From NCBI RefSeq assembly GCF_013277415.1, contig NZ_VMMX01000005.1:139381-203380 (forward strand): a DNA stretch of 64,000 nucleotides, written 5' to 3'. The translations under genes were made by a program, and so were the position numbers. The notes under the pieces are model-generated. The model was not told the DNA's origin and ran no database searches. It saw nothing but the letters and a program-made list of their open reading frames with translations. Position 1 is the first letter of the stretch. Each line of letters opens with the position of its first letter. This document shows, in pieces, positions 49,282 through 58,145 of this stretch. This DNA comes from Streptococcus sp. 68. Lineage in GTDB: Bacteria > Bacillota > Bacilli > Lactobacillales > Streptococcaceae.

Positions 49282-50619
49282 CTACTGAACAGCCTCAAAT
49301 AAATCGTTTAATTGTTTTTCTGCTTCTTTTGCTGCTTTCATAGGGTCTGTTCCATTTGTAATGATATCTTGGAACATTTGTTCAATAATGTGTTGGTTAG
49401 TCAACATACCAGCTTGTACACTTGGTCCATTTTCATAACCAATAGCAGTACCTTTTTTAACAGCTTCAGTAATCACTTCTTCAGCATGTTTAAATTTCTT
49501 ACGAGTTTCATTTTCTTTATAGGCTGCAGAATCGCTAATCCCCTTAATAGTTGGCAACATACCTACTGGAGTTGAATCAAGGAATTTAACGTAGTCTTCT
49601 TCATTATAAAGTGATTCTAAGAATGCTTTAGCAACTTCTGGATGTTTTGAATTTTTCCAAACAACCATTGGAATGTTTGAGGTTTCAATTCCTTGATCTT
49701 TATCAGACTCTTTGATTTTTGGAATAGGATAAGCATCAATCGAATCAATCAATTGAGGACTGTTGGCATTAATTCCTCCGATATGGAAGCCAGAGTTAAA
49801 GTCAAATGCTGTTTTTCCTTGATAGAACAAGGTAGCTTGTTGAAGGACATTAAAGTTCAAAGAATCTTGAGGTGAGATTTCTTTATACATTTTAACCCAG
49901 TATTTAATACCATCTTGAGCAAGTTGGCTTGTCAAATCTGCTTTAAGATCTTTTGTTAAGAGGCTTCCTCCACCACTACGTACGTAGAAGTTCAAGAAAC
50001 GTGTTGCCATTAAGTCATTTGTTCCGAACGGAACAGACAAGCCATAAACTCCAGCTTCTTTCAATTTTTTAGAAGCTTCATAGAGTTGATCCCAAGTTTT
50101 AGGAACCTCAATATTATGTTCTTTTAACAAATCAGTTCTAACCCACATAACTTGTGCATGTGAATAAAGAGGAACAGAGTAGTAATCATCTCCGATTTTT
50201 GCTTCATTTAAGGCAGTTTCGTTAAATTTATCCTGTCCAATACGCTTGATAGAATCGTTTAACGGAACCAAAGCATCTGAGTTTACCATTTCCATTACTT
50301 GGTTAGGAAGAGCTGTACTGATATCTGGCACATTCCCATTTGCTAAACCTGTAGTCCATTTAGTATAGAAGTCATTCCAAGAGAATGTTTCAATCTTGAT
50401 TTTCGTTTTTGGATGCTTTTGCATGAAAGCATCTGCTGATTTTTGAATACTTTCTAAACGTGGTCCTTGAGTAAAGGAGTGCCACATTGTAATCTCACCA
50501 GATAATTCTGTCGGTGGTTCAGTACTAGTTGTTGCTTCTTTTTTTCCTGAACAAGCTACCAAGGCAACGGCTGCTAGCGCAACTCCAGCTAGACATAAAA
50601 ACTTTCTCATTTTTTTCAT
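49282..50619 (-). CDS. Sugar-binding lipoprotein of the second importer
   Basis: This 445-residue lipoprotein has signal peptide MKKMRKFLCLAGVALAAVAL with lipobox LVAC and a family 1 solute-binding domain starting ITMWHSFTQGPRLE. It is only distantly similar to SatA, so the two importers are not a recent duplication. Locus context (YhcH, oxidoreductase, nanE) suggests binding of sialic acid, an anhydro form or ManNAc. It lies 18 bp after the second yhcH gene. Confidence 0.87.
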   Translation of the reverse strand: MKKMRKFLCLAGVALAAVALVACSGKKEATTSTEPPTELSGEITMWHSFTQGPRLESIQKSADAFMQKHPKTKIKIETFSWNDFYTKWTTGLANGNVPDISTALPNQVMEMVNSDALVPLNDSIKRIGQDKFNETALNEAKIGDDYYSVPLYSHAQVMWVRTDLLKEHNIEVPKTWDQLYEASKKLKEAGVYGLSVPFGTNDLMATRFLNFYVRSGGGSLLTKDLKADLTSQLAQDGIKYWVKMYKEISPQDSLNFNVLQQATLFYQGKTAFDFNSGFHIGGINANSPQLIDSIDAYPIPKIKESDKDQGIETSNIPMVVWKNSKHPEVAKAFLESLYNEEDYVKFLDSTPVGMLPTIKGISDSAAYKENETRKKFKHAEEVITEAVKKGTAIGYENGPSVQAGMLTNQHIIEQMFQDIITNGTDPMKAAKEAEKQLNDLFEAVQ

Positions 50620-50637
50620 CGTTCTTCCCTTTCTACA

Positions 50638-51090
50638 TTAAGAAATCGCAACTTTAAAGACAACTTTTTTCACAGGTTCATCATTTATACGAACCTTGGG
50701 TTGATGTAAATCTTCTGGAAAAGTGATGAGGCATTCGCCAGCTCTCAAATGAACCAACTGTTCCACTTTCCCTGTGTATAATTCAATATCCTTCTCTTCA
50801 TCATACTCTTGGGTAACGCTTACATTTTCCGGCGACGTAACAGCCATGGCTTCTTCGTTTTCCAAAACTAAATGAATATCCAAATATTTTTGGTGTGTTT
50901 CAAAGAAAGCCCCTGCTTGACCATCTGCTAGATAAGTAAAGCAATTCCCAAACAATCGATTACCATCGATAGCAATCGAACCTTCTGTTAAATTTTCTAG
51001 TCCTGTTTTTTCTAGAAAATCTATTAATGTTGCAAAATGTGGATTTACTCCCACATAAGTTCCTAAACGGCTAATTTTTGTAATAATCAT
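50638..51090 (-). CDS. YhcH/YjgK/YiaL-family protein (second copy)
   Basis: This 150-residue protein has the family segments THQKYLDIHLVLENEEAM and ITFPEDLHQPKV with metal-ligand His residues. It is the first gene of the second importer unit and has a strong ribosome-binding site, AAAGGAGG. It probably helps process the sugar brought in by that importer. It is diverged from the first copy. Confidence 0.85.
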   Translation of the reverse strand: MIITKISRLGTYVGVNPHFATLIDFLEKTGLENLTEGSIAIDGNRLFGNCFTYLADGQAGAFFETHQKYLDIHLVLENEEAMAVTSPENVSVTQEYDEEKDIELYTGKVEQLVHLRAGECLITFPEDLHQPKVRINDEPVKKVVFKVAIS

Positions 51091-51192
51091 ACCCTATCCT
51101 CCTTTCTCAATCTATTTTTCCTATCCAAGTTCCCCATTCTTCTGTCTAGCATTTTCTACTAGAAGGACATAAAAACACTACACTCTCTAGCC

Positions 51193-51338
51193 TATACTCT
51201 TTGAAAATCTCTTCAAACCACAGTCGCTTCACCTTGAATTATATAGGTCAGTCTTATCTACAACCTCAAAGCGGTGTTTTGGGCAATCTACTGCTAGCTT
51301 GCTAGTTTCTTCTTTGATTTTCATTCAGTATCTCCTCA
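51193..51338 (-). repeat. BOX element, shorter A-B-C form
   Basis: A boxA part (TATACTCTTTGAAAATCTCT followed by TCAAACCAC) begins at 51194. A degenerate boxB with CTACAACCTCAAAGCGGTGT and a boxC part with TGCTAGCTTGCTAGTTTCTT follow, ending TTTTCATTCAGTATC near 51333. It lies in the long leader of the second importer unit. Confidence 0.85.
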
Positions 51339-51630
51339 ATCTTCACAAGGAGGTCTGATTTTTCTAGCGACAAACAGAATAAATAAGTTAGTTCAATGAG
51401 CTACCTTCCTTATAGATGAAATTGATATTCATGAAGGAAGTCGCCCTTCATTTTTTTCAAAAGACACTAGTATGAATCTATTTGGGGAGTTGAATTTATA
51501 AGCTGCTTACTTCGTTTTTCTAAAATAATTCTAATCTATTATTCTAGCACTAATAGACTCTTTGGCTAAATCTCCTTTCTACATCTCGTTTCACCAAAAA
51601 CTTTTAAGAGAGAAATACTCTAAATTAGTT
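51339..51630. other. Non-coding leader with an orphan plus-strand terminator
   Basis: ATGAAGG and CCTTCAT form a stem at 51431-51451, followed by TTTTTTT in the plus direction, yet no plus-strand gene ends here. An overlapping longer inverted repeat (CTTCCTT with AAGGAAG, 51404-51440) is also present. It may be a remnant of a lost gene or mobile element, or a small RNA. I find no ORF with a good ribosome-binding site. Confidence 0.45.
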
Positions 51631-51631
51631 T

Positions 51632-51677
51632 TGTTACCGTTTTCAATTAGAGTATACTTTTTTTTTTAGCATTTCAA
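51632..51677 (-). promoter_or_regulatory. Promoter and cre site of the second importer unit
   Basis: On the minus strand TTGAAA (51672-51677) and TATACT (51651-51656) are 15 bp apart across an A-tract. TGAAAACGGTAACA at 51632-51645 fits the CcpA cre consensus exactly and lies at the start of the transcript. The leader to the first gene would be about 550 bases. The short spacing lowers certainty. Confidence 0.65.
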
Positions 51678-51940
51678 GTCTTTTTCTAATTTGGAATTTA
51701 GTTTCAAATCTTTTTAACTATATCAACTACATTAAAAGTACTTTCAAAAATAAGTAGGTTTCTTGCAAGACCTGTTTCGAGTGGACAAGATAAGAAACAA
51801 GAAAGTCAATTTTAGGAGAAAATGAAGGAAATATAGCAGATTGAAATAAAATGAGAATAAATCGATTGGGAAAGTAAAATTAATTTCTAACAATGATTTA
51901 AGAATTGTAATGTCCTAATATAGATTCAATGCACTATAAA
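51678..51940. other. AT-rich intergenic DNA, nothing recognised
   Basis: About 260 bp upstream of the importer promoter and downstream of the esterase terminator. I see no ORF with a ribosome-binding site, no repeat and no clear promoter. In pneumococci the sialidase nanA lies in this interval, so it may mark a deletion or an ancestral empty state. Confidence 0.4.
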
Positions 51941-51990
51941 ACGCATAGTATCAAGCTTGTTCAACACCTGATACTATGCGTGTTTGTGTT
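51941..51990. terminator. Terminator after the esterase gene
   Basis: ACGCATAGTATCA and TGATACTATGCGT pair perfectly over 13 bp, with T-rich sequence on both sides. Confidence 0.85.
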
Positions 51991-52020
51991 TTTTAAGGTT
52001 TTGTGCTTAGAGTCGACTCC

Positions 52021-53001
52021 TTATTTTAGATATTTAAAAGAAATCTCACTCCCACAGAGCCAGTTGTAGACTTGGTCGTTGACAAAAACATTCATGGCTT
52101 CATGAGCATACTCGGGCATGATGCGATAAGCCTTATCACAGGTCAAACGATTGTAAATCGCAAACTGGGTAATAGGATAGCAAACATCGTCGTCCAAGCC
52201 CGTAATCATCTTAACCTCACCCTTGATACGATGGGCAAGATTTTTCACATCGATATAGGCAAGGGTAGCCATGATTTCCTCCTCTGTTTCATGAAAAGGA
52301 TCGTGAAACTTGAAATAACGGAAAAGTTCGTCGTAAGCCTCGCTAGTATTCCCAATCTCAAGAACTCGTCTAAAGTCTGACAAGAAGGGATAGATGGCAA
52401 CTGTTTTCTGAATCCGAGGATTGAGCGCTGCCGCAACCAGAGCTAAGGCTCCTCCTTGTGAGGCACCATAGCTAGAAAGACGCTTCTCATCTACCTGAGG
52501 CAGACTAGCAATAATTTCAACCAACTGGTAAATATCCAGATAAACATCCTTATAAAAGAGGTGCTCCCGACCCTCCACAGCACCACGGATGATATGCCCC
52601 TTAACCGTATTTCCTAGAGGAGAACGCAAACCGTCTTGCGAATAACCTGACTGCCCCCGCACATCCATTGAAACAACACCGTAACCAGCCACGGTGAAGG
52701 CCAGCATGTCTGCCCAATCCCAACCACGTCCCATATAACCATGGAAATGGAAGATTAGTGGAACCTTCTCCTCACTCTTTGGAAGAACAACGCGTGCATA
52801 GACCTTGCCTTCATTAGTTCCTTCAAAGGTTAACTCATAGCACTTGACTTGCGTAATGTGGAAATTTCTTTCCTCCAAGTGGTAGGCTGGAAGCGTGGAA
52901 ACTTTTTTCACTTCCTCATCCCAGAAAGCGTCAAAGTCCTCTGGAACCTCATCCCTTCCTAGATAGGTCTTAATCTCTTCTAACAAAGTTGGATTTTTCA
53001 T
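52021..53001 (-). CDS. axe1: Carbohydrate esterase family 7 (acetyl xylan esterase/cephalosporin-C deacetylase)
   Basis: This 326-residue alpha/beta hydrolase removes acetyl groups from sugars or small acetyl esters. The nucleophile Ser is in YGASQGG near residue 180, with Asp in TGLDDDVC near 268 and His in EYAHEAM near 297; RGQSGYS near 120 is the CE7 signature. There is no signal peptide, so the substrate must be imported. The ATG with AAAGGAGC upstream matches the usual start; the longer frame runs over the promoter. Confidence 0.92.
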   Translation of the reverse strand: MKNPTLLEEIKTYLGRDEVPEDFDAFWDEEVKKVSTLPAYHLEERNFHITQVKCYELTFEGTNEGKVYARVVLPKSEEKVPLIFHFHGYMGRGWDWADMLAFTVAGYGVVSMDVRGQSGYSQDGLRSPLGNTVKGHIIRGAVEGREHLFYKDVYLDIYQLVEIIASLPQVDEKRLSSYGASQGGALALVAAALNPRIQKTVAIYPFLSDFRRVLEIGNTSEAYDELFRYFKFHDPFHETEEEIMATLAYIDVKNLAHRIKGEVKMITGLDDDVCYPITQFAIYNRLTCDKAYRIMPEYAHEAMNVFVNDQVYNWLCGSEISFKYLK

Positions 53002-53035
53002 AGCATGCTCCTTTTGTTTTGTAATCGCTAGCACC

Positions 53036-53064
53036 ACTGTAGCACATCTAGGGAAGCAATGCAA
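53036..53064 (-). promoter_or_regulatory. Promoter of the esterase gene
   Basis: TTGCAT and TACAGT are separated by 17 bp, with TGC directly before the -10 box (extended -10), 35 bp ahead of the ATG. Confidence 0.65.
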
Positions 53065-53138
53065 GAAAGAAGGGTAAATAGAAAGTGAATTTAGCTTTTC
53101 TTCCTTCAAGCCTATTGACTGAAAGTAGTTTCAGAAAC

Positions 53139-53163
53139 GAAAAAAGAGCATTTTCGCTCTTTC
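53139..53163 (-). terminator. Terminator of the first small gene copy
   Basis: AAAGAGC and GCTCTTT pair around GAAAAT, with TTTTTT on the minus strand. The same element recurs 260 bp further on. Confidence 0.8.
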
Positions 53164-53174
53164 TTCTGTTTATA

Positions 53175-53237
53175 CTAGTTTTTTGCTTCCTTCTTTTGAA
53201 AAGTGCTTGGGTAATTTACTTTAATCGTTACTGTCAT
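53175..53237 (-). CDS. Candidate 20-residue peptide (copy distal to recG)
   Basis: ATG with GAGGA eight bases upstream opens a frame encoding MTVTIKVNYPSTFQKKEAKN, then TAG. It lies between its own promoter and terminator. The sequence is basic and lacks a signal peptide. The predicted transcript begins with AGAGTC/GACTCT arms that could hide part of the ribosome-binding site. I recognise no family. The transcript (about 120 bases) could instead be a regulatory RNA, with the ORF incidental. Confidence 0.5.
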   Translation of the reverse strand: MTVTIKVNYPSTFQKKEAKN

Positions 53238-53268
53238 GTGAGAGTCCTCGTTTCTTTTTGATGACTCT

Positions 53269-53301
53269 AGTATAAGGGTCAAATCTGAAAGCTAGCTTAA
53301 G
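53269..53301 (-). promoter_or_regulatory. Promoter with CiaR-like direct repeat (distal copy)
   Basis: On the minus strand CTTAAG-N5-TTTCAG (53285-53301) is followed after 10 bp by TATACT (53269-53274). CiaR sites are NTTAAG-N5-WTTAAG; the second half has one mismatch. Box-to-minus-10 spacing agrees with CiaR-activated csRNA promoters as I remember them. Confidence 0.5.
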
Positions 53302-53398
53302 TTTTCCTTAGAGAAAGCTTAATCCAGATGTTCTTTCTTTTCCAGATGAAGGGCAATCATGCGCCACTCTGGATCCTCTTGCCAAGCTTCTGTGTAAC

Positions 53399-53423
53399 GA
53401 AAAAAGAGCATTTTCGCTCTTTC
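53399..53423 (-). terminator. Terminator of the second small gene copy
   Basis: Same AAAGAGC/GCTCTTT stem and T-run as in the distal copy. Confidence 0.8.
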
Positions 53424-53434
53424 TTCTGTTTACA

Positions 53435-53497
53435 CTAGTTTTTTGCTTCCTTCTTTTGGAAAGTAGTTTGGTAATTTACTTTAATCGTTACTGTCAT
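53435..53497 (-). CDS. Candidate 20-residue peptide (copy next to recG)
   Basis: The frame encodes MTVTIKVNYQTTFQKKEAKN and starts 82 bp after the recG stop, with the same GAGGA ribosome-binding site. It differs from the distal copy by Gln for Pro at position 10 and Thr for Ser at position 11, plus a silent change; the frame is open in both. Four nucleotide differences are too few to show selection on the peptide. It may be a peptide gene or an incidental ORF in a small RNA. Confidence 0.5.
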   Translation of the reverse strand: MTVTIKVNYQTTFQKKEAKN

Positions 53498-53528
53498 GTG
53501 AGAGTCCTCGTTTCTTTTTGATGACTCT

Positions 53529-53561
53529 AGTATAAGGGCCAAACCTGAAAGCTAACTTAAG
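53529..53561 (-). promoter_or_regulatory. Promoter with CiaR-like direct repeat (copy next to recG)
   Basis: CTTAAG-N5-TTTCAG at 53545-53561 and TATACT at 53529-53534, identical in both half-sites to the distal copy although the N5 spacer differs by one base. Confidence 0.5.
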
Positions 53562-53578
53562 TTTTCCTTAGAGAAAGC

Positions 53579-55594
53579 TTAATCCAGATGTTCTTTCTTT
53601 TCCAGATGAAGGGCAATCATGCGCCACTCCGGATCCTCTTGCCAGCCTTCTATAGAACTAATGTAGCTAGCAACTTTTCTGGCTTCTTCTAAAATCGGAA
53701 AATCTTCGATAATATCAGCCACTTGGAACTCTGGAAGACCTGACTGTCTGGTTCCAAAAATCTCACCTGAACCACGCATTTTCAAATCTTCCTCCGCAAG
53801 GACAAATCCATTGGTTGTTTCTGTCATGATGCGCATGCGGTCTTTCCCAGAATCCGTCTTGGGATTAGCAACGAGAACAGCATAGGACTGCTTGTCTCCT
53901 CGACCGACACGACCTCTAAGCTGATGAAGCTGGCTGAGACCGAAACGATCGGCATCCATGATGATCATGACAGTCGCATTAGGAACATTGACCCCTACCT
54001 CGATAACCGTCGTCGAAACCAGAATATCCGTCTTTCTCTCTTTGAACTCCTGCATAATCTGGTCTTTTTCATCACTCTTCATCTTACCATGTAGAAGAGC
54101 CACTTCTGCCCTACCTGCAAAATGAGCTGTCAGCTCTTCTGATAAGGCAATGGCATTTTTCAAATCCAGAGCTTCTGATTCTTCAATCAAGGGAGAGATG
54201 ACATAGGCTTGAGAACCTTTTTGGATTTCTCCCTCTAACCAATTCAAGACCTGAGGTAGTTGCTCATGCTTGATCCAGCGCGTCACAATAGGCTTCCGCC
54301 CTGCTGGCATCTGGTCGATAATGGAAACATCCATATCACCAAAGGCTGTGATAGCCAGCGTTCGAGGAATGGGAGTCGCCGTCATCATGAGAACGTCAGG
54401 ATTGTCCCCTTTTTCCCGTAAAATACGCCTTTGCCCCACACCAAAACGGTGCTGCTCATCGATGATAATCAAGCCCAAACGAGCATAATCTACCCCATCC
54501 TGAATCAGAGCATGGGTTCCGATAATCAAATCAGCCTCACCCTTGGCAATGGTCTCCAAGACTTCTCTCTTTTCTGCAGCTTTCAAGGAACCTGTCAAGA
54601 GAGCGAGTTTTAGGTCTGGGAAGAGACTCTTCAAACTCTCAAAATGTTGCTCTGCGAGGATTTCTGTTGGTACCATGAGGGCAGCCTGATAACCAGCTGT
54701 CACTGCCGCAAACATAGCCAAACCAGCGACCACTGTTTTTCCGCTCCCCACATCCCCTTGCAGGAGACGATTCATGTGATGGTCCGACTTCATATCGGTT
54801 AAAATTTCCTGCAAACTCTTTTCTTGAGCTGGGGTCAGGGCAAAAGGCAGCCTTTCCTTGACTGCTGTCACCTTTTCCTGAGACCAATTCAGAACCAGAC
54901 CGCTTCCCTGAACTCTATTTTCAGACTTGAGCGTCTGTAACTGCATTTGAAAGTAAAAGAGTTCCTCAAACTTGATACGGCGAAGAGCCTGCTTATATTC
55001 TGCCAAATCCTTGGGGAAATGCATGGCTCGGACTGCCTGACAACGGGACATGAGTTTGTATTTGTCCAGCAAAGACTGGGGCAGATTTTCCTCAATCAAG
55101 AGGTCCAGTCCCTGATCAAAGGCCGTTTTGATGACCTTGACCAGACTGGCCTGACTGATTCCCTGAGCCAGACGATAGACAGGTTGGAGGTCATCTTCCA
55201 CCTGAGCTAGGACCTTCATCCCAGTCAGACTAGCCTTGGCACGGTCCCATTTTCCAAAGACAGCAAGAGTTGCTCCCAACTCTATCTTATCAGCTAGGTA
55301 GGGTTGGTTAAAGAAGTTCACGGCAAAAACAACTTCTCCCTGCTTAAGACTAAAGCGCAGACGATTGCGCTTGAAACCATAATACTGGACACTGGCAGGA
55401 GTCACGACTTGACCAGACAGAACCGCCTTTTCACCGTCTTCTAGTTCCAATACTTGCTTGGTCTTGAAATCTTCATAACGGAAAGGAAAGTAGAGCAAGA
55501 GGTCTTGCAAATTTTCAATTCCTAGTTTGGCGTATTTTTCTGCTGACTTTGGTCCCACACCAGGTAAGACATGCAAGGGTTGATGTAGATTCAT
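53579..55594 (-). CDS. recG: ATP-dependent DNA helicase RecG
   Basis: This 671-residue superfamily 2 helicase reverses stalled forks and processes Holliday junctions. It has an N-terminal wedge/OB domain (about 50-150), Walker A GDVGSGKT near 280, Walker B variant DEQHRFGV near 385, motif III TATPIPRT, motif VI QLRGRVGRG, and the C-terminal RecG helical hairpin. It is the last gene of the secA-aroF-aroF-acpS-alr-recG run. Its 3' end has been copied into the tandem duplication downstream. Confidence 0.97.
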   Translation of the reverse strand: MNLHQPLHVLPGVGPKSAEKYAKLGIENLQDLLLYFPFRYEDFKTKQVLELEDGEKAVLSGQVVTPASVQYYGFKRNRLRFSLKQGEVVFAVNFFNQPYLADKIELGATLAVFGKWDRAKASLTGMKVLAQVEDDLQPVYRLAQGISQASLVKVIKTAFDQGLDLLIEENLPQSLLDKYKLMSRCQAVRAMHFPKDLAEYKQALRRIKFEELFYFQMQLQTLKSENRVQGSGLVLNWSQEKVTAVKERLPFALTPAQEKSLQEILTDMKSDHHMNRLLQGDVGSGKTVVAGLAMFAAVTAGYQAALMVPTEILAEQHFESLKSLFPDLKLALLTGSLKAAEKREVLETIAKGEADLIIGTHALIQDGVDYARLGLIIIDEQHRFGVGQRRILREKGDNPDVLMMTATPIPRTLAITAFGDMDVSIIDQMPAGRKPIVTRWIKHEQLPQVLNWLEGEIQKGSQAYVISPLIEESEALDLKNAIALSEELTAHFAGRAEVALLHGKMKSDEKDQIMQEFKERKTDILVSTTVIEVGVNVPNATVMIIMDADRFGLSQLHQLRGRVGRGDKQSYAVLVANPKTDSGKDRMRIMTETTNGFVLAEEDLKMRGSGEIFGTRQSGLPEFQVADIIEDFPILEEARKVASYISSIEGWQEDPEWRMIALHLEKKEHLD

Positions 55595-55612
55595 GCTCCA
55601 CTCCTTTCTTTT

Positions 55613-56716
55613 CTAATCATATTCTCTCGGAATGCGGTCGCTGAGAAGACAAACCACCTCATAGTTAATGGTTCCGCGGTAGGTCGCTGCCTGAGTTGCA
55701 GTGATTTCCTTATCCCCATTGGAGCCAATCAAGGTTACCTTGGTTCCGAGTGGGTAAGGCTTAGGCAATCGAATAGTGATTTGGTCCATCGAAACCCTGC
55801 CGACAATTGGGCAAGCTTGGCCATCTACCAAGACAGCGAAATTTTGCATATCTCGTGTCCATCCATCTGCATAGCCGATTGGCACGGTCGCGATGACTTG
55901 CTCGCTATCTGCCTGATAGGTCGCCCCGTAACCCATGCAAGATCCAGCTGGGACTGTCTTGACATGAACCAGGGCAGATTCCAAGGTCAAGGCTGGTCTC
56001 AAGTCATAGGGTAAGTCCAAAACCTCTCCGCTAGGATTGAGACCATACATGGCATCTCCCATACGAACTGCATTGAAAATAGTCTCTGCATGCCAAAGAG
56101 TCGTTGCAGAGTTACTAGCATGAACTAGCTCTGGCACTTCCTTCATACTGGCCAAAATAGTTTTAAATCTCTCTAACTGGGCATTAAAGTAGTCATCTGA
56201 TTCCTCGTCTGCAGTAGCAAAGTGGGTAAAGATTCCTTCAACACGAACACCGTGTTGTTGGAGCAAATCTTGAGCCTGCTCAGCCTCACGAGCCTCTCGA
56301 AAACCAATCCGTCCCATTCCTGAGTCAATCTTGAGATGGACTGTCAATCCAGTTAGGTCTTCTTCCCTATCTAAGAGGGCTTGAACCCACTCCAGCCCAG
56401 CCACCGTCAAGGTGATGTCGTATTCTTTAGCTAGAGCAACAGCTTCTAGCTCAGAAACTCCTAAAATAAGGATTTTCTTGCTGAGTCCAGCCTGTCTGAG
56501 TTCAAGGGCTTCATCAATATTCGAAACGCAAAAACCATCTACATCATCTTGAATAGCCGTCGCAACAGCAACAGCCCCATGCCCATAGGCATTAGCCTTG
56601 ACCACTGCCCACTTGAGCGTTCCTTGAGGAATATGAGCCCCCATTTGCTGAATATTTTGTCGAATAGCTCCCAGATGAATCAGAGCCTTGGTTGGTCTAT
56701 GCGGACTAGCTTTCAT
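55613..56716 (-). CDS. alr: Alanine racemase
   Basis: This 367-residue PLP enzyme makes D-alanine for peptidoglycan and teichoic acids. The PLP lysine is K40 in [13 protein letters not shown], and the catalytic Tyr lies in [10 protein letters not shown] near residue 263. The ATG giving [15 protein letters not shown] overlaps the end of acpS by 11 bp, so the two are translationally coupled. A longer frame would run further into acpS. Confidence 0.96.
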   Translation of the reverse strand: MKASPHRPTKALIHLGAIRQNIQQMGAHIPQGTLKWAVVKANAYGHGAVAVATAIQDDVDGFCVSNIDEALELRQAGLSKKILILGVSELEAVALAKEYDITLTVAGLEWVQALLDREEDLTGLTVHLKIDSGMGRIGFREAREAEQAQDLLQQHGVRVEGIFTHFATADEESDDYFNAQLERFKTILASMKEVPELVHASNSATTLWHAETIFNAVRMGDAMYGLNPSGEVLDLPYDLRPALTLESALVHVKTVPAGSCMGYGATYQADSEQVIATVPIGYADGWTRDMQNFAVLVDGQACPIVGRVSMDQITIRLPKPYPLGTKVTLIGSNGDKEITATQAATYRGTINYEVVCLLSDRIPREYD

Positions 56717-57068
56717 GATTTTCCTCCAAAATGACACTGGCTGTCACAAACTGATCGGTGTGGCTGATAGAGAGCCAAATTTTTCCTGAAAATGGTGCCT
56801 GACTAAAATAAGGCGCCCCGCGTTCATTGTTCAAGACTTCCAAATCCTGAAAACCTAGTTTTCCAATACCCGTTCCCATAGCCTTGGAAAAGGCCTCCTT
56901 AGCCGACCAGCGACCAGCCAAATATTCAATCTGCCTGCGCCCTTTAAGACTGTTAAACCGCTCCATTTCCTTAGCGGTCAGCACGCGCTTAGCAAATCCT
57001 TCATGGCGTGTAACTGCACTTTCTATCGAAGCCAATTCTTCGATGTCAATTCCGTGTCCAACTATCAT
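56706..57068 (-). CDS. acpS: Holo-[acyl-carrier-protein] synthase
   Basis: This 120-residue enzyme transfers phosphopantetheine from CoA to ACP. Mg ligands are Asp in GHGIDIEEL (about residue 8) and Glu in [15 protein letters not shown] (about 58). The start giving [12 protein letters not shown] matches the family; an in-frame ATG two codons upstream is possible. A hairpin that resembles a terminator lies 10 bp before the start. It overlaps alr. Confidence 0.94.
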   Translation of the reverse strand: MIVGHGIDIEELASIESAVTRHEGFAKRVLTAKEMERFNSLKGRRQIEYLAGRWSAKEAFSKAMGTGIGKLGFQDLEVLNNERGAPYFSQAPFSGKIWLSISHTDQFVTASVILEENHES

Positions 57069-57077
57069 TCTCATCAA

Positions 57078-57104
57078 AAGGAGTTGAGATTCCCCAACTC
57101 CATC
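57078..57104 (-). terminator. Terminator-like hairpin before acpS
   Basis: GGAGTTG and CAACTCC pair perfectly and are followed on the minus strand by TTTTG, immediately upstream of acpS. It may cause partial termination after the aroF pair; its last arm could also occlude the acpS ribosome-binding region. Confidence 0.6.
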
Positions 57105-57112
57105 CTTTTCAC

Positions 57113-58144
57113 TTATTTTGTCAAGGTAGCATAAATCTCTTCTACCAAGGCCTCTGTATTTTCCCAACCCAAGCAAGGATCGGTAATAGAGCAACCAAAG
57201 ACCTCTGGTTGGTTTTGACGACCATCTGCTAGGTAAGATTCAATCATAAAGCCTCGAACCGTCTTTTTGATTTTCTCATTCCAATCACGATTTTGCAAGG
57301 TCTGACGAACAATTCGAATCTGCTCCATATACTGCTTGCCGGAGTTATCATGGTTGGTGTCGATGAGGATAAAAGGATTTTCAAGTCCCATAGTTTCATA
57401 GCGTTCAATGGCTTGGAGTAGGTTTTCATAGTAGTAATTCGGCATATAATTGCCATACTCGTTAACTGCTCCACGGAGGATGACATGGGATAAAGGATTA
57501 CCTGAAGTCTCAACCTCTTGCCCATGATAAAGGAAAGTTTGCTTGTTTTGAGCAGCATAGATGGCGTTAAACATAACACCCAAATTTCCTGAGGTTGGAT
57601 TTTTCATCCCTACTGGTGCATCAATCCCAGAAGCCACAAAGCGGTGCTCTTGGTCTTCCACAGAACGAGCTCCAACGGCATGGTAGCTGACCAAGTCATC
57701 CACCAAAATCAGATTTGACGGATAAAGCATCTCATCTGCCGTTGTCAAGCCAGTCTCTGTAATCACGCGGTAGTGCAACTGGCGCACAGCCTGCAAACCG
57801 TTAATCAGGCTTGGAGCCTTAGAAGTATCTGGCTGGTGCACCAACCCTTTATAGCCGTCTCCATTGGTACGAGGTTTAGCAGTATACACGCGCATAACCA
57901 TGAAAATCTTGTCCGCCACCTTCTTTTGCAAAGCTGACAAACGGCGGGCATATTCCAAGACCGCCTCTTCATTATCAGAAGAGCAAGGACCAATCACCAA
58001 GAGGATACGGTCATCTTCCCCTGAAATAATGTCTGCCAATTCCCTGTCACGGCTTTCCTTGAGTCTCAAGGCTTCCGCAGACAATTGGGTTTCAGCCTTG
58101 ATGACTTCCATATCGATTTCTTGACCTTTTTCAATAAATGCCAT
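57113..58144 (-). CDS. aroF: DAHP synthase, second tandem copy
   Basis: This 343-residue class I DAHP synthase condenses phosphoenolpyruvate with erythrose-4-phosphate, the first step to aromatic amino acids. It shows [36 protein letters not shown] and [10 protein letters not shown]. It starts one base after the stop of the other copy and shares about three quarters of its residues, so the pair comes from an old tandem duplication. The copies may differ in feedback inhibition by Phe or Tyr; the sequence alone does not tell which. Confidence 0.95.
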   Translation of the reverse strand: MAFIEKGQEIDMEVIKAETQLSAEALRLKESRDRELADIISGEDDRILLVIGPCSSDNEEAVLEYARRLSALQKKVADKIFMVMRVYTAKPRTNGDGYKGLVHQPDTSKAPSLINGLQAVRQLHYRVITETGLTTADEMLYPSNLILVDDLVSYHAVGARSVEDQEHRFVASGIDAPVGMKNPTSGNLGVMFNAIYAAQNKQTFLYHGQEVETSGNPLSHVILRGAVNEYGNYMPNYYYENLLQAIERYETMGLENPFILIDTNHDNSGKQYMEQIRIVRQTLQNRDWNEKIKKTVRGFMIESYLADGRQNQPEVFGCSITDPCLGWENTEALVEEIYATLTK

Positions 58145-58145
58145 C

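Larger units (their letters stand above)
53136..53652. repeat. 260-bp tandem duplication including the end of recG
   Basis: Positions 53136-53395 and 53396-53652 align without gaps at an offset of exactly 260 bp and about 95% identity. Each unit contains a hairpin terminator, a 20-codon ORF, a promoter region and a recG 3' end. The copy further from recG keeps only about 23 recG codons. The substitutions show that the duplication is not very recent. Confidence 0.95.

Noticed and set aside
53136-53652. Duplicated block as an insertion sequence
   Set aside because: There is no transposase and there are no terminal inverted repeats; the two copies are directly adjacent, so tandem duplication explains it.
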